Source: Paraspadella gotoi (lineage: Eukaryota > Chaetognatha). From it: 64,000 nucleotides of DNA. The translations under genes and the position numbers were made by a program. The notes under the pieces were generated by a model. That model had not been told where the DNA came from. It did no database searches and saw only the letters and a list, made by a program, of their open reading frames with translations. Location of the stretch: the NCBI GenBank assembly GCA_051294375.1, contig CM119270.1, forward strand, positions 5,850,027 to 5,914,026. Direction: 5' to 3'. Each line of letters opens with the position of its first letter. Within the stretch, counting starts at the first letter, position 1. This document shows, piece by piece, positions 23,685-35,796 of the stretch.

Positions 23685-24353
23685 TAAAAACCAAAATTCT
23701 AGCAATTAACCGTCTATCCCGTTTTGTTGTTAGAGACAATTTTAAACTGGCTCATCAATTATTTTCTTCCTTAGTAGTTTCTTTATTCTTATATTCATCT
23801 CCTTGTTTTCTTAACGCCGGTAAATACCACTGGGAAATATTTGCCCAATTACAACTATGCTCCATGAAAATATTTTATAAATTACCTTTACATATTAATA
23901 AGTGACTATGTTCGAAACATATCAGTCCACAGATTAAAATGTATGATACGTCACAATTCGTTATTTGACGGCATTATTGATCGCATTGCTTTGAATACCA
24001 TCTATACAAATATTTCCCCGAAAGAACTTATGTTGGGCTGGGATAGGGTTTCTTACAAAAAGAGTTGTTTACACTGTGTTTTAGAAAGAGTCCATACAGC
24101 TTGTAAACTTGAAAACAATAAGCTACTTAGTACAATTCACTGTTTCAAATAATACGACCGTGTTTAAAAAATATTTTCGATAAAGTAGCTTGAAGTACCA
24201 TTGAAGTACAAAGTACAATAAAATAGTTTGAAGTACAATTAACTGTTTCAACTTTCAAGTAATACGATTGTGTTGTAAAATCTAATTTCGATAAAGTAGC
24301 TTTTTGAGGTAGTTTGAATAACTGGCCGAAAGCTCTGCTTTTATTTTCAATAT

Positions 24354-24412
<59 letters not shown>

Positions 24413-24437
24413 TTTTTTCATATCTCTATCTCTCTCA
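23685..24437 (+). pseudogene. LINE retrotransposon remnant (3' part of reverse transcriptase ORF and 3' tail)
   Basis: An open frame at about 23690-23905 has the hydrophobic pattern LAINRLSRF ... FLYSSPCFLNAGKYHWE ... LQLCSMKIFYKLP, typical of the thumb region after the catalytic palm in LINE reverse transcriptases. A stop and frame change follow. A second frame (23943-24152) contains a C-x2-C-x5-H-x2-C cluster (CLHCVLERVHTAC), like the C-terminal zinc knuckle of such ORFs. A 3' tail with 'gtagctttttgaggtagttt' and 'ttttcaatatcaat' then runs into (CT)n at 24357. The palm with its catalytic Asp pair is absent, so it is 5'-truncated and dead. A related fragment lies at 40630-40935. Confidence 0.65.
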
Positions 24438-24459
24438 GGTGTTGGAGGCAGAGGTTATG

Positions 24460-25500
24460 GTGGTATTGAAAATTATAATGACGATTATGATAAGGATCAC
24501 AGATCATTTATGATTATTTAATATGAATATATGATTGTAGTTGATAGCTACTGATCATACTAATAACCTTTAAAAAGTGACGAAGTTATAATTTGATTTT
24601 ATATAACTGGCAAATGTTGTACAATGTACATGTACAATAATCAAATCCAAATCGATATGGAAATTAAACGTTTTAAGACAAATGTTTAGCTTCAAATTAG
24701 AAAAGAAATTCTTGAGATTTAGCAAAAAAGTCTGAAAAAGTTTTAAACTATGAAGGAATTCCTTGACTTCAGACATTTAAGCTTTGACATTAATCCTTTA
24801 TAGTTTTATTGGAGAAAAATTCCGGTTTTAGTTTTTAACCGTCCTTGGCATTTAGCAATTTTAATTTTCTAGTCGCAGTTTAATTTTTTTATCAAGCCAT
24901 GACCGGCGAAGCCGGTTCAGGCTTGATATTGATTCGGGTGAGGCTTCTTGTGACGTCGTCGTCGTCGTCGTCGGCCGTCACGCTGTTTTTTAAATAAAAA
25001 AACTACTACGCTTTTATAGGTTTGGCTGTCACTTACCGTTTTTTTTTAAATAAAAATTATTATGAATTATTCTAAAGTTTTACAAAAGTGTGCGATCATA
25101 GTAAGTTAAAAAATTAGATATGGCTTCTCAACTTGAAATAGCTTTGATATTTTCTAATTACATTTTGATTTAAGTATTTTTTGTTTGAATTTCCACTTCA
25201 TTATGATTTACTGCAATATGCAAATGGAATTTATAGTACTGATTATAATATCCAAATTAGTATATAGAAATGCTTTAAGCTAATTACATATTGCAGTATA
25301 TAATATTGAAGATGAAATTCAAAAAATTTTTTTTAATTTCTGATATAAAAATGGGAACTCAAAGGATTTTTTTAATGAGAAGCTATATCTTAATTTTAAT
25401 ACAAATAAAAATAAAATCTTTTACAAGCTGCGATTGGAAAAAATTGGAAAAGTTTCCAATTGTAAACCATTGTAACATTTTTTGCCTTTCTTTTATTTAT
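24460..25500. other. AT-rich stretch
   Basis: No supported exon. A short (GTC)n run lies at 24954-24975 and a palindrome 'atcaagcc'/'ggcttgat' at about 24890-24930. Confidence 0.5.
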
Positions 25501-25734
25501 TTTTTAATTATATATATTTTTTTTAGGCGCTGCCTTTTCTGAATCGTTTAAAACGAGTTCAGTTTCTCTCTGTCTCTCTTTGTGTGCGATCTTTGCGTGA
25601 TCGTTCGTTTTTTGAAAAATTCTGATTATTTTTCTTTCTAAAAAACATATATATTGATCAGGCGCGCCTTTTTCTGAATCGTTTAAAAAAAACGAGTTCA
25701 GGCTCTCTCTCTCTCTCTCCGTCTCCCTCCGTCT

Positions 25735-25784
<50 letters not shown>

Positions 25785-26150
25785 ACAAAAAAAAAAATTA
25801 TTCACTTTGTTTTACCACCGTTTTTGAAAAATCTCTTATTATTTCTTTCCTTCTAAAAACTTTTATTATCGCCATTTATTCCGCGCTTCTTTCTCAATAC
25901 AAAATCCCAAATTTACATCTGAGATTTTCGTGGATTTTTTTGAGAAAAATGTGAAGAATAACTTACTTGACCTGGATTTCGTGGCCGTTGCGGGGCAACG
26001 AGTAAACAATGTCGAGGAACATGACCTAATAACGCGTTTTTGATGGCAACGGAAAACGTTACGTGTATAAAAAAAAATCAACTTGACGAGATCACGCCGA
26101 TATAAACAAGAGTGACCTAATATTGCGTATCGTTGGCGGGAAAACTTTCT

Positions 26151-26235
<85 letters not shown>

Positions 26236-26281
26236 TTTTTACAAAAAAAAAATTTAAACTTGTAACGAGTAAACGAGTTCC

Positions 26282-26326
<45 letters not shown>

Positions 26327-26552
26327 ATCTTTCTCTCTATCTGTCTCTCTCTCTCTTTCTCTCTTTCTATCTCTTTTTTTGTACAAAAATAATTTTTAGT
26401 CACCTTTTTTTCACCTCCGTCATTAAACGAGTTCCGGCTCTCTCTATCTCTCTCTCTCTCTTTTTTTTTTACAAAAAAAAATTTTAGTCACTTTTTTTTT
26501 CACCAGGCGACGAAGTAAACGAGTAAACGAGTTCCGGCTCTGTTCAGCTTTT

Positions 26553-26637
<85 letters not shown>

Positions 26638-27343
26638 AATGTACGATCGTTCGTTTTTTGAAAAAATCTTATTATTTTTTTCTATCTAAAAACTTTTATT
26701 ATCGCCATTTATTTTTTTTTCTCTATACAAATACCAATTACATCCGAGATTTTCATGGATTCATTTATAGAAAAAAATGCACGGCAATGTCACATGTACA
26801 TCAGCTTGCTGCTGTACATATAGCTGCTATATATCCGGCAATTGCGCGGATTAATTTAATTACATATATAACTTTCTAACAAAAATAAATTTTTTGTTTT
26901 TTTTATTACTGTAACTTTGGACCGGTCGGCCCACTATTGGAAAATTATATCTAAAATAGGAGTTGAGGAAGAGAGATATTGTCAAATTAAACATTACTTT
27001 TTTGTTATTCTAACAATTTTTAAAATTTTAAAATTTTAAATTTTTTTTAGTGTATATATTTAATCATTTTTATTCTTTTTTAAAATAATAATTATTGAGT
27101 TGGGATAAATATTTATAAATTAGTTAAATATTCAAATATGAAATTTGACTCGCGTCTGGTTTCTCTTTTAAAAAAAAAAAGAACAATCTAAAATTTCATT
27201 CAAGATTAAAACTTTTTAAGTGAGGACATAAAATTTTTTTTGATAAGTAAAAAAAATATTAGAAAGGAAAAGAGTTCGTCCCTACTCAGATACGTCGAAA
27301 AACGAGTTCAGCTCTGCAGGGCGGTCCAGCTTCTCCTCTATCT

Positions 27344-27400
<57 letters not shown>

Positions 27401-27922
27401 CTTTCTATTTATTCCGCCATTTATTCCGCGCTTTTTTCTCAATACAAAATCCAAATTTACATCCGAGATTTTCGTGAATTTTTTTTCTAAAATTTTGATT
27501 ATTCTTTATATAAACGAGAGTGAAACTGACCAGCCTCTCTCACTCTTTCTCTCTCTCACTCTTTCTCTCTCTCTCTCTCTCTCTCTCTTTCATTCATACA
27601 CGCATTTGTTTGTTTTATTTACGATGAATGACTCATCGCGTCAATGAATGACTATCATCGCATCAATGAATGATTATCATCATATCAATGAATGATTATC
27701 ATCACATCATAATGAATGACTATCATCGCATCAATCATTTGATTATCATCACATCAGTTATTTTATTATCATCGCATCAATTATTGGTTATCATCGCATC
27801 AATATTTAGTTATCATCGCATTAATATTTGGTTACCATCGAAAGCTGGCTCGATCCCTATTGCTTTTAAGATTTTTCCCTAAAAATTCTGAATGCGTTTC
27901 GTTGGCGGGAAAACTGGTCCAG

Positions 27923-27976
<54 letters not shown>

Positions 27977-28080
27977 TCTCTCTTCTCTTTCACTCATACA
28001 CGCATTTGTTTGTTTTATTTACGATGAATGAATGACTATCATCGCATCAATGAATGACACTATCATTTCATGGGCTATGG
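25500..28080. repeat. Compound tandem array: 'aaacgagttccggctc' plus CT tract plus A/T-rich spacer
   Basis: The motif 'aaacgagttc(c/a)gg/gctctctc' starts successive units near 25550, 25690, 26275, 26430, 26525 and 27300. Each is followed by (CT)n, a poly-T and poly-A spacer ('tttttttacaaaaaaaa') and 'ttagtcacctttttttcacc', or by the longer 'cttttattatcgccatttattccgcgc' block (25858, 26693, 27415). The right part contains minisatellites of 'atgaatgactatcatcgca' units (27623-27845, 28022-28075). No gene is seen. Confidence 0.75.
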
Positions 28081-28916
28081 ATCCTTATGCTTTTAAGATT
28101 TTTTTTTTTAATTTAATTCCAGTTTTTTTTCAGCAACCTTGGCATTTAAAGTTTAAATTTAAACTCACAAACGGATGTGAACCAAAGTGCAACAATACAT
28201 TACAATTTTATGGGTGTAGTTATTTTCTAAAACATAATAATGAGAGAACCAGGGGAAAAATAGAAACAAATTGTACACATTTCGAATTGAGTTTAAGTCG
28301 GGTATAAAATTTGTAGACTTCAATGACTCAGTAATTTCTTGAACAAATACATTTTTTTAGTTATGGATCTTTAAAAATCCTTTTTTTTTATAAATAATAT
28401 TTGGCAAGCAATTTCGGATGTACCAAAATAATTCAGCTAATCAGTGATAGATATTGTAGTAGTAGTTGTAGTTGTAATGATTATAATAATGTTAAAGATG
28501 TTTTAAGTGAACCAAACAAAGTCAACCAAATAAAGTCGAAAACTGACAGACCAAAAATGTCAACTATAGAATCGCGTCTACTGAAAGCAGATCTTATTTA
28601 AAGTAAAAACCAGAAATAAGTTCTTTCATTTTTGAGTAATCTCAAACAAAGAGAGTTTTACTTTTGCTTTTGTAACAAGATAAATTTAGAAAAGTTTCTC
28701 TACGCGTTAAAGGTTTGTTCCACACCCAAATACAAAAATATTTCACCAAAAATCTATTATAGCAATAAAGTATTTCTTTACTGGTTAATAATTTTATGGA
28801 TGATAATTAATATTATTTATTTTAAAATTTAAAATTTTAAGTGTTTTAATTGATATCTAAAAATTCACATCTTTAAAAATAATATTTTTATTATTTACGA
28901 GAAATACGGAAGAAAT
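28081..28916. other. AT-rich stretch upstream of the plus-strand hevein-like gene
   Basis: A short Cys-containing open frame (28155-28307) has no recognised domain or splice pair. The promoter of the downstream gene should lie here, but no clear TATA or initiator can be assigned. Confidence 0.4.
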
Positions 28917-31900
28917 ATGGAAAAGCAAACATTTCTATTGCAATTAGTTTTGATTTTCACGCTAAAGACGACTTCAGTGGTGAATGGAGGTAAGTCTTCA
29001 ATGAATGAAAACGTTAATGTGTCTCTAATTTAGCTTGAGGTCAAATATGTAACAGAAAAAGCTAACTATAAAATAAATTCTTTTAAATATTTTCCACTTC
29101 ATTGATAGGGAAGCCAGGTACTCTGGGAGTGAATAAACGAGACTGTGAGAGAGTCTTGATTGAAAGCTTGCAGGGACCTGCTATGTCATTATCTTGTAAG
29201 AGTGATGGAAGCCTTAAACCACCAAAGCCTGTCCAAAGTCAGGGGCAAGATAGCTTATTTATTAAATGAATGGATAATTTTTATATTGGTTGTACCAATT
29301 TCATAAGAGAAGAACGAAAAAATTGTATTTTTAATTTATTATTAAATAATTATTAAATATACATGTTTTGATGTAAACATCAAAACCTCGAAATGGTTTT
29401 TTATTAGTTTTGAAAGCAGAAAAAAAGTTTTTCTGAAAAGTTGTGATTTAACTCTTTAAAAAATATTTTAGTAAATTTGCTAAAATTAAAATATACATAA
29501 ATATATATTTTAACACATGATTAAAAAATAGGTTATATCAGAAAAGGTAAAAAACAACTCAATCAAACACCAACTACAACAAAATTCTTTACTTTTTTAA
29601 GGTTTTTCTTCAAGCTTTATATTCTAAAGTTGTTTAATTAACTAAAATAAAAGCAAGTCACATAGCAACCTAGTTTTATGTCAGCATAATTGTTGACAAA
29701 GTTAAGAAATTTATCTTTCTATTTTTTTAGATGTAATCCCTGTAAAACAATATCGTGATGATTACAAATGCGGGCCAGGCTATCCCATTAATGGACAACC
29801 TTCTATTTGTCAATCGAATGGTGAATTTCCTTGCTGTGCCCCCACTGGGTGGTGTGGAAAAACTTCGGCTCACTGCAGCTGCCCAGAATGTATTGATTAC
29901 TCCAAGACACCAGGTCCACCTTTTTTTTTGTCAAAATGTAAAATCAGATAAAATTATCTGATACTGTACTTTTGTGTGTTACTATCTGACTTTTATACTT
30001 TTATACTTTTATACTTTTATACTGTTAGTATATGAGGATCAACTCACTTTTTGTTTGATTTGTTAGTAGATTCATTTCAAGAGTTTTTCTTCAAGCTTAT
30101 ATTCTTAAGTTTTTTGATTTACTAAAAAAAAGCAAATGACAGAGCAACCTAGTTTTATGTCAGCATGATTGTTGACAAATAACAAAATTGACTTTACTAC
30201 ATTTTTAAAGTTAGAAATTTATCTTTCCATTTTTTTAGATGTAAAACAATTTCGTCATGATTACAAATGCGGAGCAGGCTATCCCATTAATGGACAACCT
30301 GCTATTTGTAATCCAAATGGAGAATTTCCTTGCTGTGCCCCCACTGGGTGGTGTGGAAAGACTTGGGCTCACTGCAGCTGCAAGGGATGTGTTGATTATT
30401 CCAAGATAGAAGGTCAGCAGTCAACTAATTTTATTTAATTTTTTTTTTATTTCTATTCCTTAAATATCTAAATTTCTAGTTTTGTTTTAAGACAAAGATA
30501 AAATTACTAGGTACAAATCTTAAAGCAAAACTCAATGAGATAGTGCCAGGGATTGAGCTAGAGACCCTCCCGACAATTTGGAAGCACTAAAAGCAGGCGC
30601 AAGCCGCACCATATAAGGGGCTTAGCCTTGAAGAGACAGTAGTTATTATTATGTGTTAGTGACAGAACCGTTCAATGTAAGCAGTCCCTGAGCTTCAGAT
30701 CAGGCTGTAACACCATGTTACAGGCGGGTTAAGCACCCCGTCTCTCTTAACTGCTAGGCAGCCACCGGGCTAGAACCCCGGACCTTTAGGTTGGGAGGCA
30801 AATGACTTGCCTCCGAAACCAATGGCCGCTGATGAATGGTTGGTGGATTTTACTCCACCATACATCCCCCCTCCTGTAGGGAGAAGTCTGTTGCGTCTCT
30901 TGAGTGAATTGTTGTTGGTGGAAAGTGCATCACCAAGTTGAGGCATGTCGCCTAATGTGTTGTGGGCGGAAAGTGCATCGCCTGGTTGAGGCATGTCGCC
31001 TGAAAGTGTTGTTGTTGCTGTTGTGTTCGGAAGTCGGGCTCACCAATGAAGAGACAGTAATTATTATTTTGTGTTAGTAACAGAACTGTTCAATGAAAGC
31101 CGTCCCTGAGCTTCGAATCAGGCTGTAACACCGTGTTACAGGCGGGTTAAACGCCCCGTCCCTCTTAACTGCTAGGCAGCCACCGGGCGAGAACCCCGGA
31201 CCTTTGGGTTGGGAGGCGAATGACTTGCCTCCGGCTCCAATGGCCGCTGTTGAACGGTTGGTGGATTTTAGTCCACCATAGCCTCTTTAATGATAGGCCT
31301 TTCCTTAAAGATCCGTGGTACTGAGCGTTTCGAGCTAACCAAGCGCCAACTCATCAGGATGTGTTTAAAGTACCATGGAGGTACAGCTGGCACCTACACC
31401 TGTCTCGTGGTCTCATGGTGTGACGGGTGGGGTGGTAGCTGGAGGAAAAATCTCCCAGATCCATGGGGCTACCCAGGAACCATACCGTCATAGGGTATGG
31501 TTAATGGTTATTGCCTCTCCTTTTGTTCACTTCATTATAATACATGTTTTATTAAATTAATATTTACTTCCGTACTATTTATATATATATCTATATATAT
31601 ATTTATTCGGGAATAAAACACTGGTCACATTTTTTACGTTAATAAATCGAAAGTGTAAATCATTATCAAATCATTATCATTATTATTACTTTCAAATAAA
31701 ATCCTTATCATTATTATTATTACCTTCTTTTTTTCATTTAGGAAGGTTAGGAACCATAATGATAATATTTACTTATGATTTTCAATTTTCAATTGCAATG
31801 TCCGCAATGATCCTTAATTATTTGAATTTTATTTTTAGTGCCATTAGTGCAATTAGTCTTGCTCAATACTCATTTATTGTTTAAATGTCATATTGTTTCA

Positions 31901-32320
31901 AATCGTTTAATCTTTTTATCGTCTTAACTGTCAAATTGTCTCTTTTATTTCAGAAAAAAAAAATCTTTTTTTTCATTTAGGAAATGGTGATTCCGCCGAA
32001 CACAAACAATTTCGTGATGACCTTAAATGTGGTCCAAATTATCCGGTCAACGGAAAACCTGCGATTTGTGACCCAGAAGGAAAATATCCGTGTTGCGCTC
32101 CTTCAGGGTGGTGTGGGAACCAATGGGGTCACTGTAAATGCAAAGATTGTATTGATTATTCCAAGGTACCAAAATCAATTTTTCCATCAATAAGTAGTAA
32201 TCTTTGCAAGTTGCAATAATAAAAAAATATTAGTGAAATAAAATTCTTATTGGGTAACAAAATGAATATGGTTTTTTTTAGATTAAGAGGACGTTGGAAG
32301 AAATCTTTGAAGAAATGTAG
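28917..32320 (+). CDS. Secreted protein with three hevein-like 8-cysteine domains (complete, 5 coding exons)
   Basis: Coding exons are 28917-28989, 29731-29913, 30239-30412, 31981-32165 and 32282-32320. Phases run 1/1/1/0 and the total is 654 nt (217 aa plus stop). Exon 1 encodes a signal peptide (MEKQTFLLQLVLIFTLK...) and ends at G|GTAAGT. Exons 2-4 each encode one domain (residues about 25-85, 86-143, 144-205) with spacing C-x12-C-x7-CC-x5-C-x6-C-x-C-x2-C. The CC-x5-C-x6-C core with a GWCG motif is that of hevein (type 1 chitin-binding) domains. Exon 5 adds a short acidic C-terminus; an AATAAA lies at 32397-32402. The donor after exon 2 (GTCCAC) and the one after exon 3 (GTCAGC) are weak but phase-consistent. 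Likely an extracellular glycan-binding protein; ligand and role are inferred. It is convergent with the gene at 36963-42292. Confidence 0.85.
29093..29304 (+). mobile_element. Interspersed repeat, about 210 bp, in intron 1
   Basis: Runs from 'ttccacttcattgatagg' to 'attggttgtaccaatttcat'. The reverse complement occurs at 51139-51352, with partial copies at 51463-51530 and 59782-59880. No terminal inverted repeats are seen, but one end is a palindrome (attggt-tgt-accaat). The class is unknown. Confidence 0.8.
30541..30612 (-). mobile_element. tRNA-derived SINE fragment
   Basis: On the minus strand it reads 'ggtgcggcttgcgcctgc' followed by a B-box-like 'agctcaatccctgg', resembling the head of a tRNA-derived SINE. 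It lies in intron 3 of the hevein-like gene. Confidence 0.5.
30638..31285 (-). mobile_element. Two direct copies of a SINE-like repeat (30638-30880 and 31041-31285)
   Basis: The copies share 'agagacagta', a stem-loop 'ctgtaacac..tgttacag', 'ttaactgctaggcagccacc', and 'agaaccccggacctt' (an inverted T-arm/B-box) followed by 'gttgggaggc..atgacttgcctcc'. They end near 'ggttggtggattttactccacca'. Read on the minus strand the order is tRNA-like with a degenerate A-box. They are separated by about 160 bases including a 'tgaggcatgtcgcc' duplication. Both lie in intron 3. Confidence 0.65.
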
Positions 32321-32539
32321 ATAAAGAATGATCATCGAACTTGAAGTTGAACTTTGAAGGAACAATTATACCTACATACCCAGAACGGATGGCACTAATA
32401 AAATCACTCCCATTTCTGTATGTATTTAGATACATTCAATCAGATTGTTTTATTAGTTATAAAAGTCATTGACGTTTTATGTGTATCATTTTCAATTTAT
32501 TAATTGACTTTTTACCTTGTGAAATTTGACTTTTTATGA

Positions 32540-32832
32540 ACCACATTAAAGATGGCATCGGAATCAAAACGGATCGGCGACTCGGATGAAATCAACCAAG
32601 GACTCTCTGATTGGATGAATCACCACCGAGAATCAACCAATGGGAAGATGGGCTTCATGCCATCGTGAAAGAGAGCCCACGTCGTTGATCCGTTTACTCT
32701 GTATAAATACTACTATATATACTCACGCCGCTCTTTGCTGATATTCGATACAAGAATAAAATCCACTTTTGGTTTCATGTTGAAATCTCTGTCTACTTAC
32801 TTAAATGTGGTGGCAGCGGTAAGATTCGAACC
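32540..32832 (+). mobile_element. LTR retrotransposon LTR end with tRNA-Leu primer-binding site
   Basis: Twenty-five bases at 32808-32832 begin 'tggtggcagcgg' and end 'gattcgaacc'. They are complementary to the 3' end (T-arm, acceptor strand and CCA) of a eukaryotic tRNA-Leu. Upstream there is an inverted-CCAAT-like region (about 32632), a TATA box 'tgtataaata' near 32700 and an AATAAA at 32754, as expected for U3-R-U5 of an LTR. The 5' limit of the LTR was not determined. No gag or pol frame and no second LTR were found downstream, so this is a decayed or truncated element. Confidence 0.7.
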
Positions 32833-34699
32833 CAATCTTTCACCGAAAATTTTGTAAGTTATAATTAAAAAAAACTATATTTTTAAACCAGAAATTGAAA
32901 ATCGGCGTCTTAAATATAGTTTTTTTCATTTTTAACCAACTTAATGAAATAATTTTTAAAAAAGGAAAATTATACTTTCTTAATTTTTAACGTTTTGCAA
33001 GGAATCCAAATCCGATCTTAAATTTTAAAATTTGAAATTTTAGCCTCTATTATATACTTAATTACTATATTAAATATAGCTCACTGGTGCCCACCTATGT
33101 ATAAATTTTTTTAAAAAATTTACCAAAGTATTTTTATAGGTTTTTTATTTTCATGTTTTATATGGTAAATTTAATTTTTAAAAGTGTATCATTTGCACAT
33201 CACTCTATTGGAACCCAGTGGAGTGATATGAAAAGATTGAGCAATTGAACATTATTTTTTTGCTGCCTATATATAATTAACAAATTTTAAATCCTTTTAA
33301 AATTTTTTTTAGCAAAACAGTATAGTGAATTGAATTATTTATGTAGTAATATTGTTATAAAATCGTTAAATTTTAAAATAATTTTTTTTATTTTTAAGAG
33401 CAGATTTGGATTCGCCATAAAAAACTAAGAATCTTTTATAAAATGTGTTATATGATAATTTAATGTTTGAGTTTTTTGGGTTTTTTTCTGGTTTTCTCGT
33501 TTTTTGTTTCTGTGTAATAAATTTTTAGTTTGTGCCCTCCGTTCTTGGTCTCGGGGTATATGTAGTAGTTTTGGGTTTTAAAACCTAAACTCATTAACCC
33601 CCAATTTTAGCTTTTAAACTTTTTTTTGGTTTTTTGGTTTTTTGGTTCTTTGGTTTTTTGGTTTTAAGCTGCAAGAGGAACAATTTTACAGTTCTGCGCT
33701 TATATGCTTATATATTTTATTTTTTCTGGTTTTCTCTTATTTTGTTTTTTTGTCTTTTTATTTTTTTTTTATTTTTTTTTGGGTTTTTTGATTTTTACTA
33801 GTTTGGACAATATGAAGTTTTCTCTTTCTTTATTTTTTTTTCTTTCTTTCTTTGTCACTTTCTTTCTTTCTAACCTCATATTCATGGTGACAATTTTAAA
33901 TTTTAAAAAGAAGCTGCCATTTGCAAACCCGTAAAAATGTTTTCAATGTTAGATACTAATTTAAAAATAAAAACCAAAACTATTTATGTGTCCAAATTTT
34001 ATATTAATCGACTTTGATATGCCTTAGAAATGATAAGAGAAAGATAGATTTGAAAACTGTGTCTCATTTTTAAACTCTCGCTTTTTATATTTAATTTTTC
34101 TCCCACTATCTGTATGCTTTTTCAAAAAAATGTGAATAAAATAATATTAATATTTTCATCCTCTGACAGCCCTTGCAAATATGAAGAGAATGATGTACAT
34201 ACAAATATCGTACAGGGTTCAGATTCAAAACTTAAAATAGTATTTACCATTAGATTTCAATGGATAATAATTATTTTATTTTTTAATACCTAAGAATAAT
34301 CACTACGGTTTTCTCTTTCTGATATAGGTTTAATTTTTTTAATGCTCGTACAATACACTGCGCTATCTCGAAGAATGCAACGTTAGTTGAATTTGTCCAG
34401 CGCCGGTTTTTTGCCTAAGACCACTACTAAAATATGTTAACGTTCTCTAGCAGTATATTATGATATTTATAAGGTGATTAGGAACAAGAATAACTACTAT
34501 TCGAGGTCGGGAAACCGTGCACTCAAGCCGAGGCGATGAGTGCCATTGTTTATGAGGTGTTGCAGCCTACAATTGTAGCATACCCAAAGCAAACAATATG
34601 CATTAAGGCGTAGTAAAATTTCTAAATTTAACTTTAATTAAAATTCTAAAAGTGAGGAACGAACAACATTATACTAATGAACATTTATAATAAATAATA

Positions 34700-34795
<96 letters not shown>

Positions 34796-35780
34796 TTATA
34801 TTAAATTTTACAATTTACGCAGTAGGCCATATTTATACTAGTTCTAAACCAATAAATGTTAAAATTTCAAAACAGTTTTTTCTAAGATTTTTTGCAGATT
34901 TGGATATGTCATAAAAAGTTGATAAAAAGAAATATAACTCTTTTTGAAAAATTCCTTCATTAAGTAGGTCAAAAATTAGAAAAAGCTATATTTTAAGCTG
35001 AAAATTAACTTTTTATATATTAAATATAGTTTTTTAAATTGTAACCCACTTAATGAAAGAATTTTTAAAAATGATTTATATTTTCTTTTATCAACTTTTG
35101 ATGAGGAATTCAAATCTGTAATAAAAATTAAGAAAAGCCTATTTTGAATTTTTTCAATTTTATAGTACTATATATAAATATAGCCTACTGCGAAAATTAA
35201 AAAACATAACTAACTGATGGGTAGGTCCATCATCTCTATCTCTCTATGAGTGAAGTCAAAGGAAAAGTCCAAAAAATAGGCAAAAAAAGTATATTCTCTG
35301 AGAGGGAGCTCTCGAGCTGAAGTAGAACCCAAGACAGAACTAAAATCTCTCTCTCTTTGCTCCTTCTGTCGTCGCTCGATGAGGAGGAAGGGAAAGGGAG
35401 GAAAAAAGGCGGAAGAGGAAGAAGAAAAGGTCTCGAGCGAGAATGGGGAAGAGAAATGAGGGAATTCAGTGAAATATACTTATCCCTCTGTCTGCATAAA
35501 ATTTTTTTTTTTACAAATTAATGTTCACTGATGGTATGTTGTTTATAATTGACTTTTAGAATTTTCGAATGTAACTTTCACTACGCCTTAATATGCATTC
35601 TGGTAGCTCATTTCTATGCTAAAAGGAAATTTCGAAATGGAGCAAATAAAAAATTTAATTTATGAATATTTACTGGGACATATTATCTTTACTACCCTAT
35701 GGCCATTAAACTACAGCAGCTTGAGAAGTTATTTTTATTGTTGATTATCAAAAGTAATTTTAATTTAATTTTTTTTTTTT
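32833..35780. other. AT-rich intergenic region with repeats
   Basis: No gene is seen. A block with 'aaatatagttttttt' and 'cttaatgaaa(g)aattttt' occurs at about 32870-33060 and again at 34900-35190, so part of the region is a dispersed repeat. T-rich Phe/Leu frames at 33700-33930 are composition artefacts. Confidence 0.55.
34690..34796. repeat. (AAT)n trinucleotide microsatellite
   Basis: About 35 uninterrupted AAT/TAA units. Confidence 0.95.
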
Positions 35781-35796
35781 AGGGTAGTTTGGGAAG

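Noticed and set aside
32808-32832. Minus-strand tRNA-Leu gene
   Set aside because: Only the 3' half is present and it includes the CCA end, which nuclear tRNA genes lack. The position after TATA/AATAAA signals fits a primer-binding site.
33704-33934. Hydrophobic membrane-protein frame
   Set aside because: Arises from poly-T rich sequence; no splice sites, start context or conservation cue.
32833-35780. gag-pol of an LTR retrotransposon downstream of the primer site
   Set aside because: No frame with protease, reverse transcriptase or integrase motifs is present; the region is AT-rich with short frames only.
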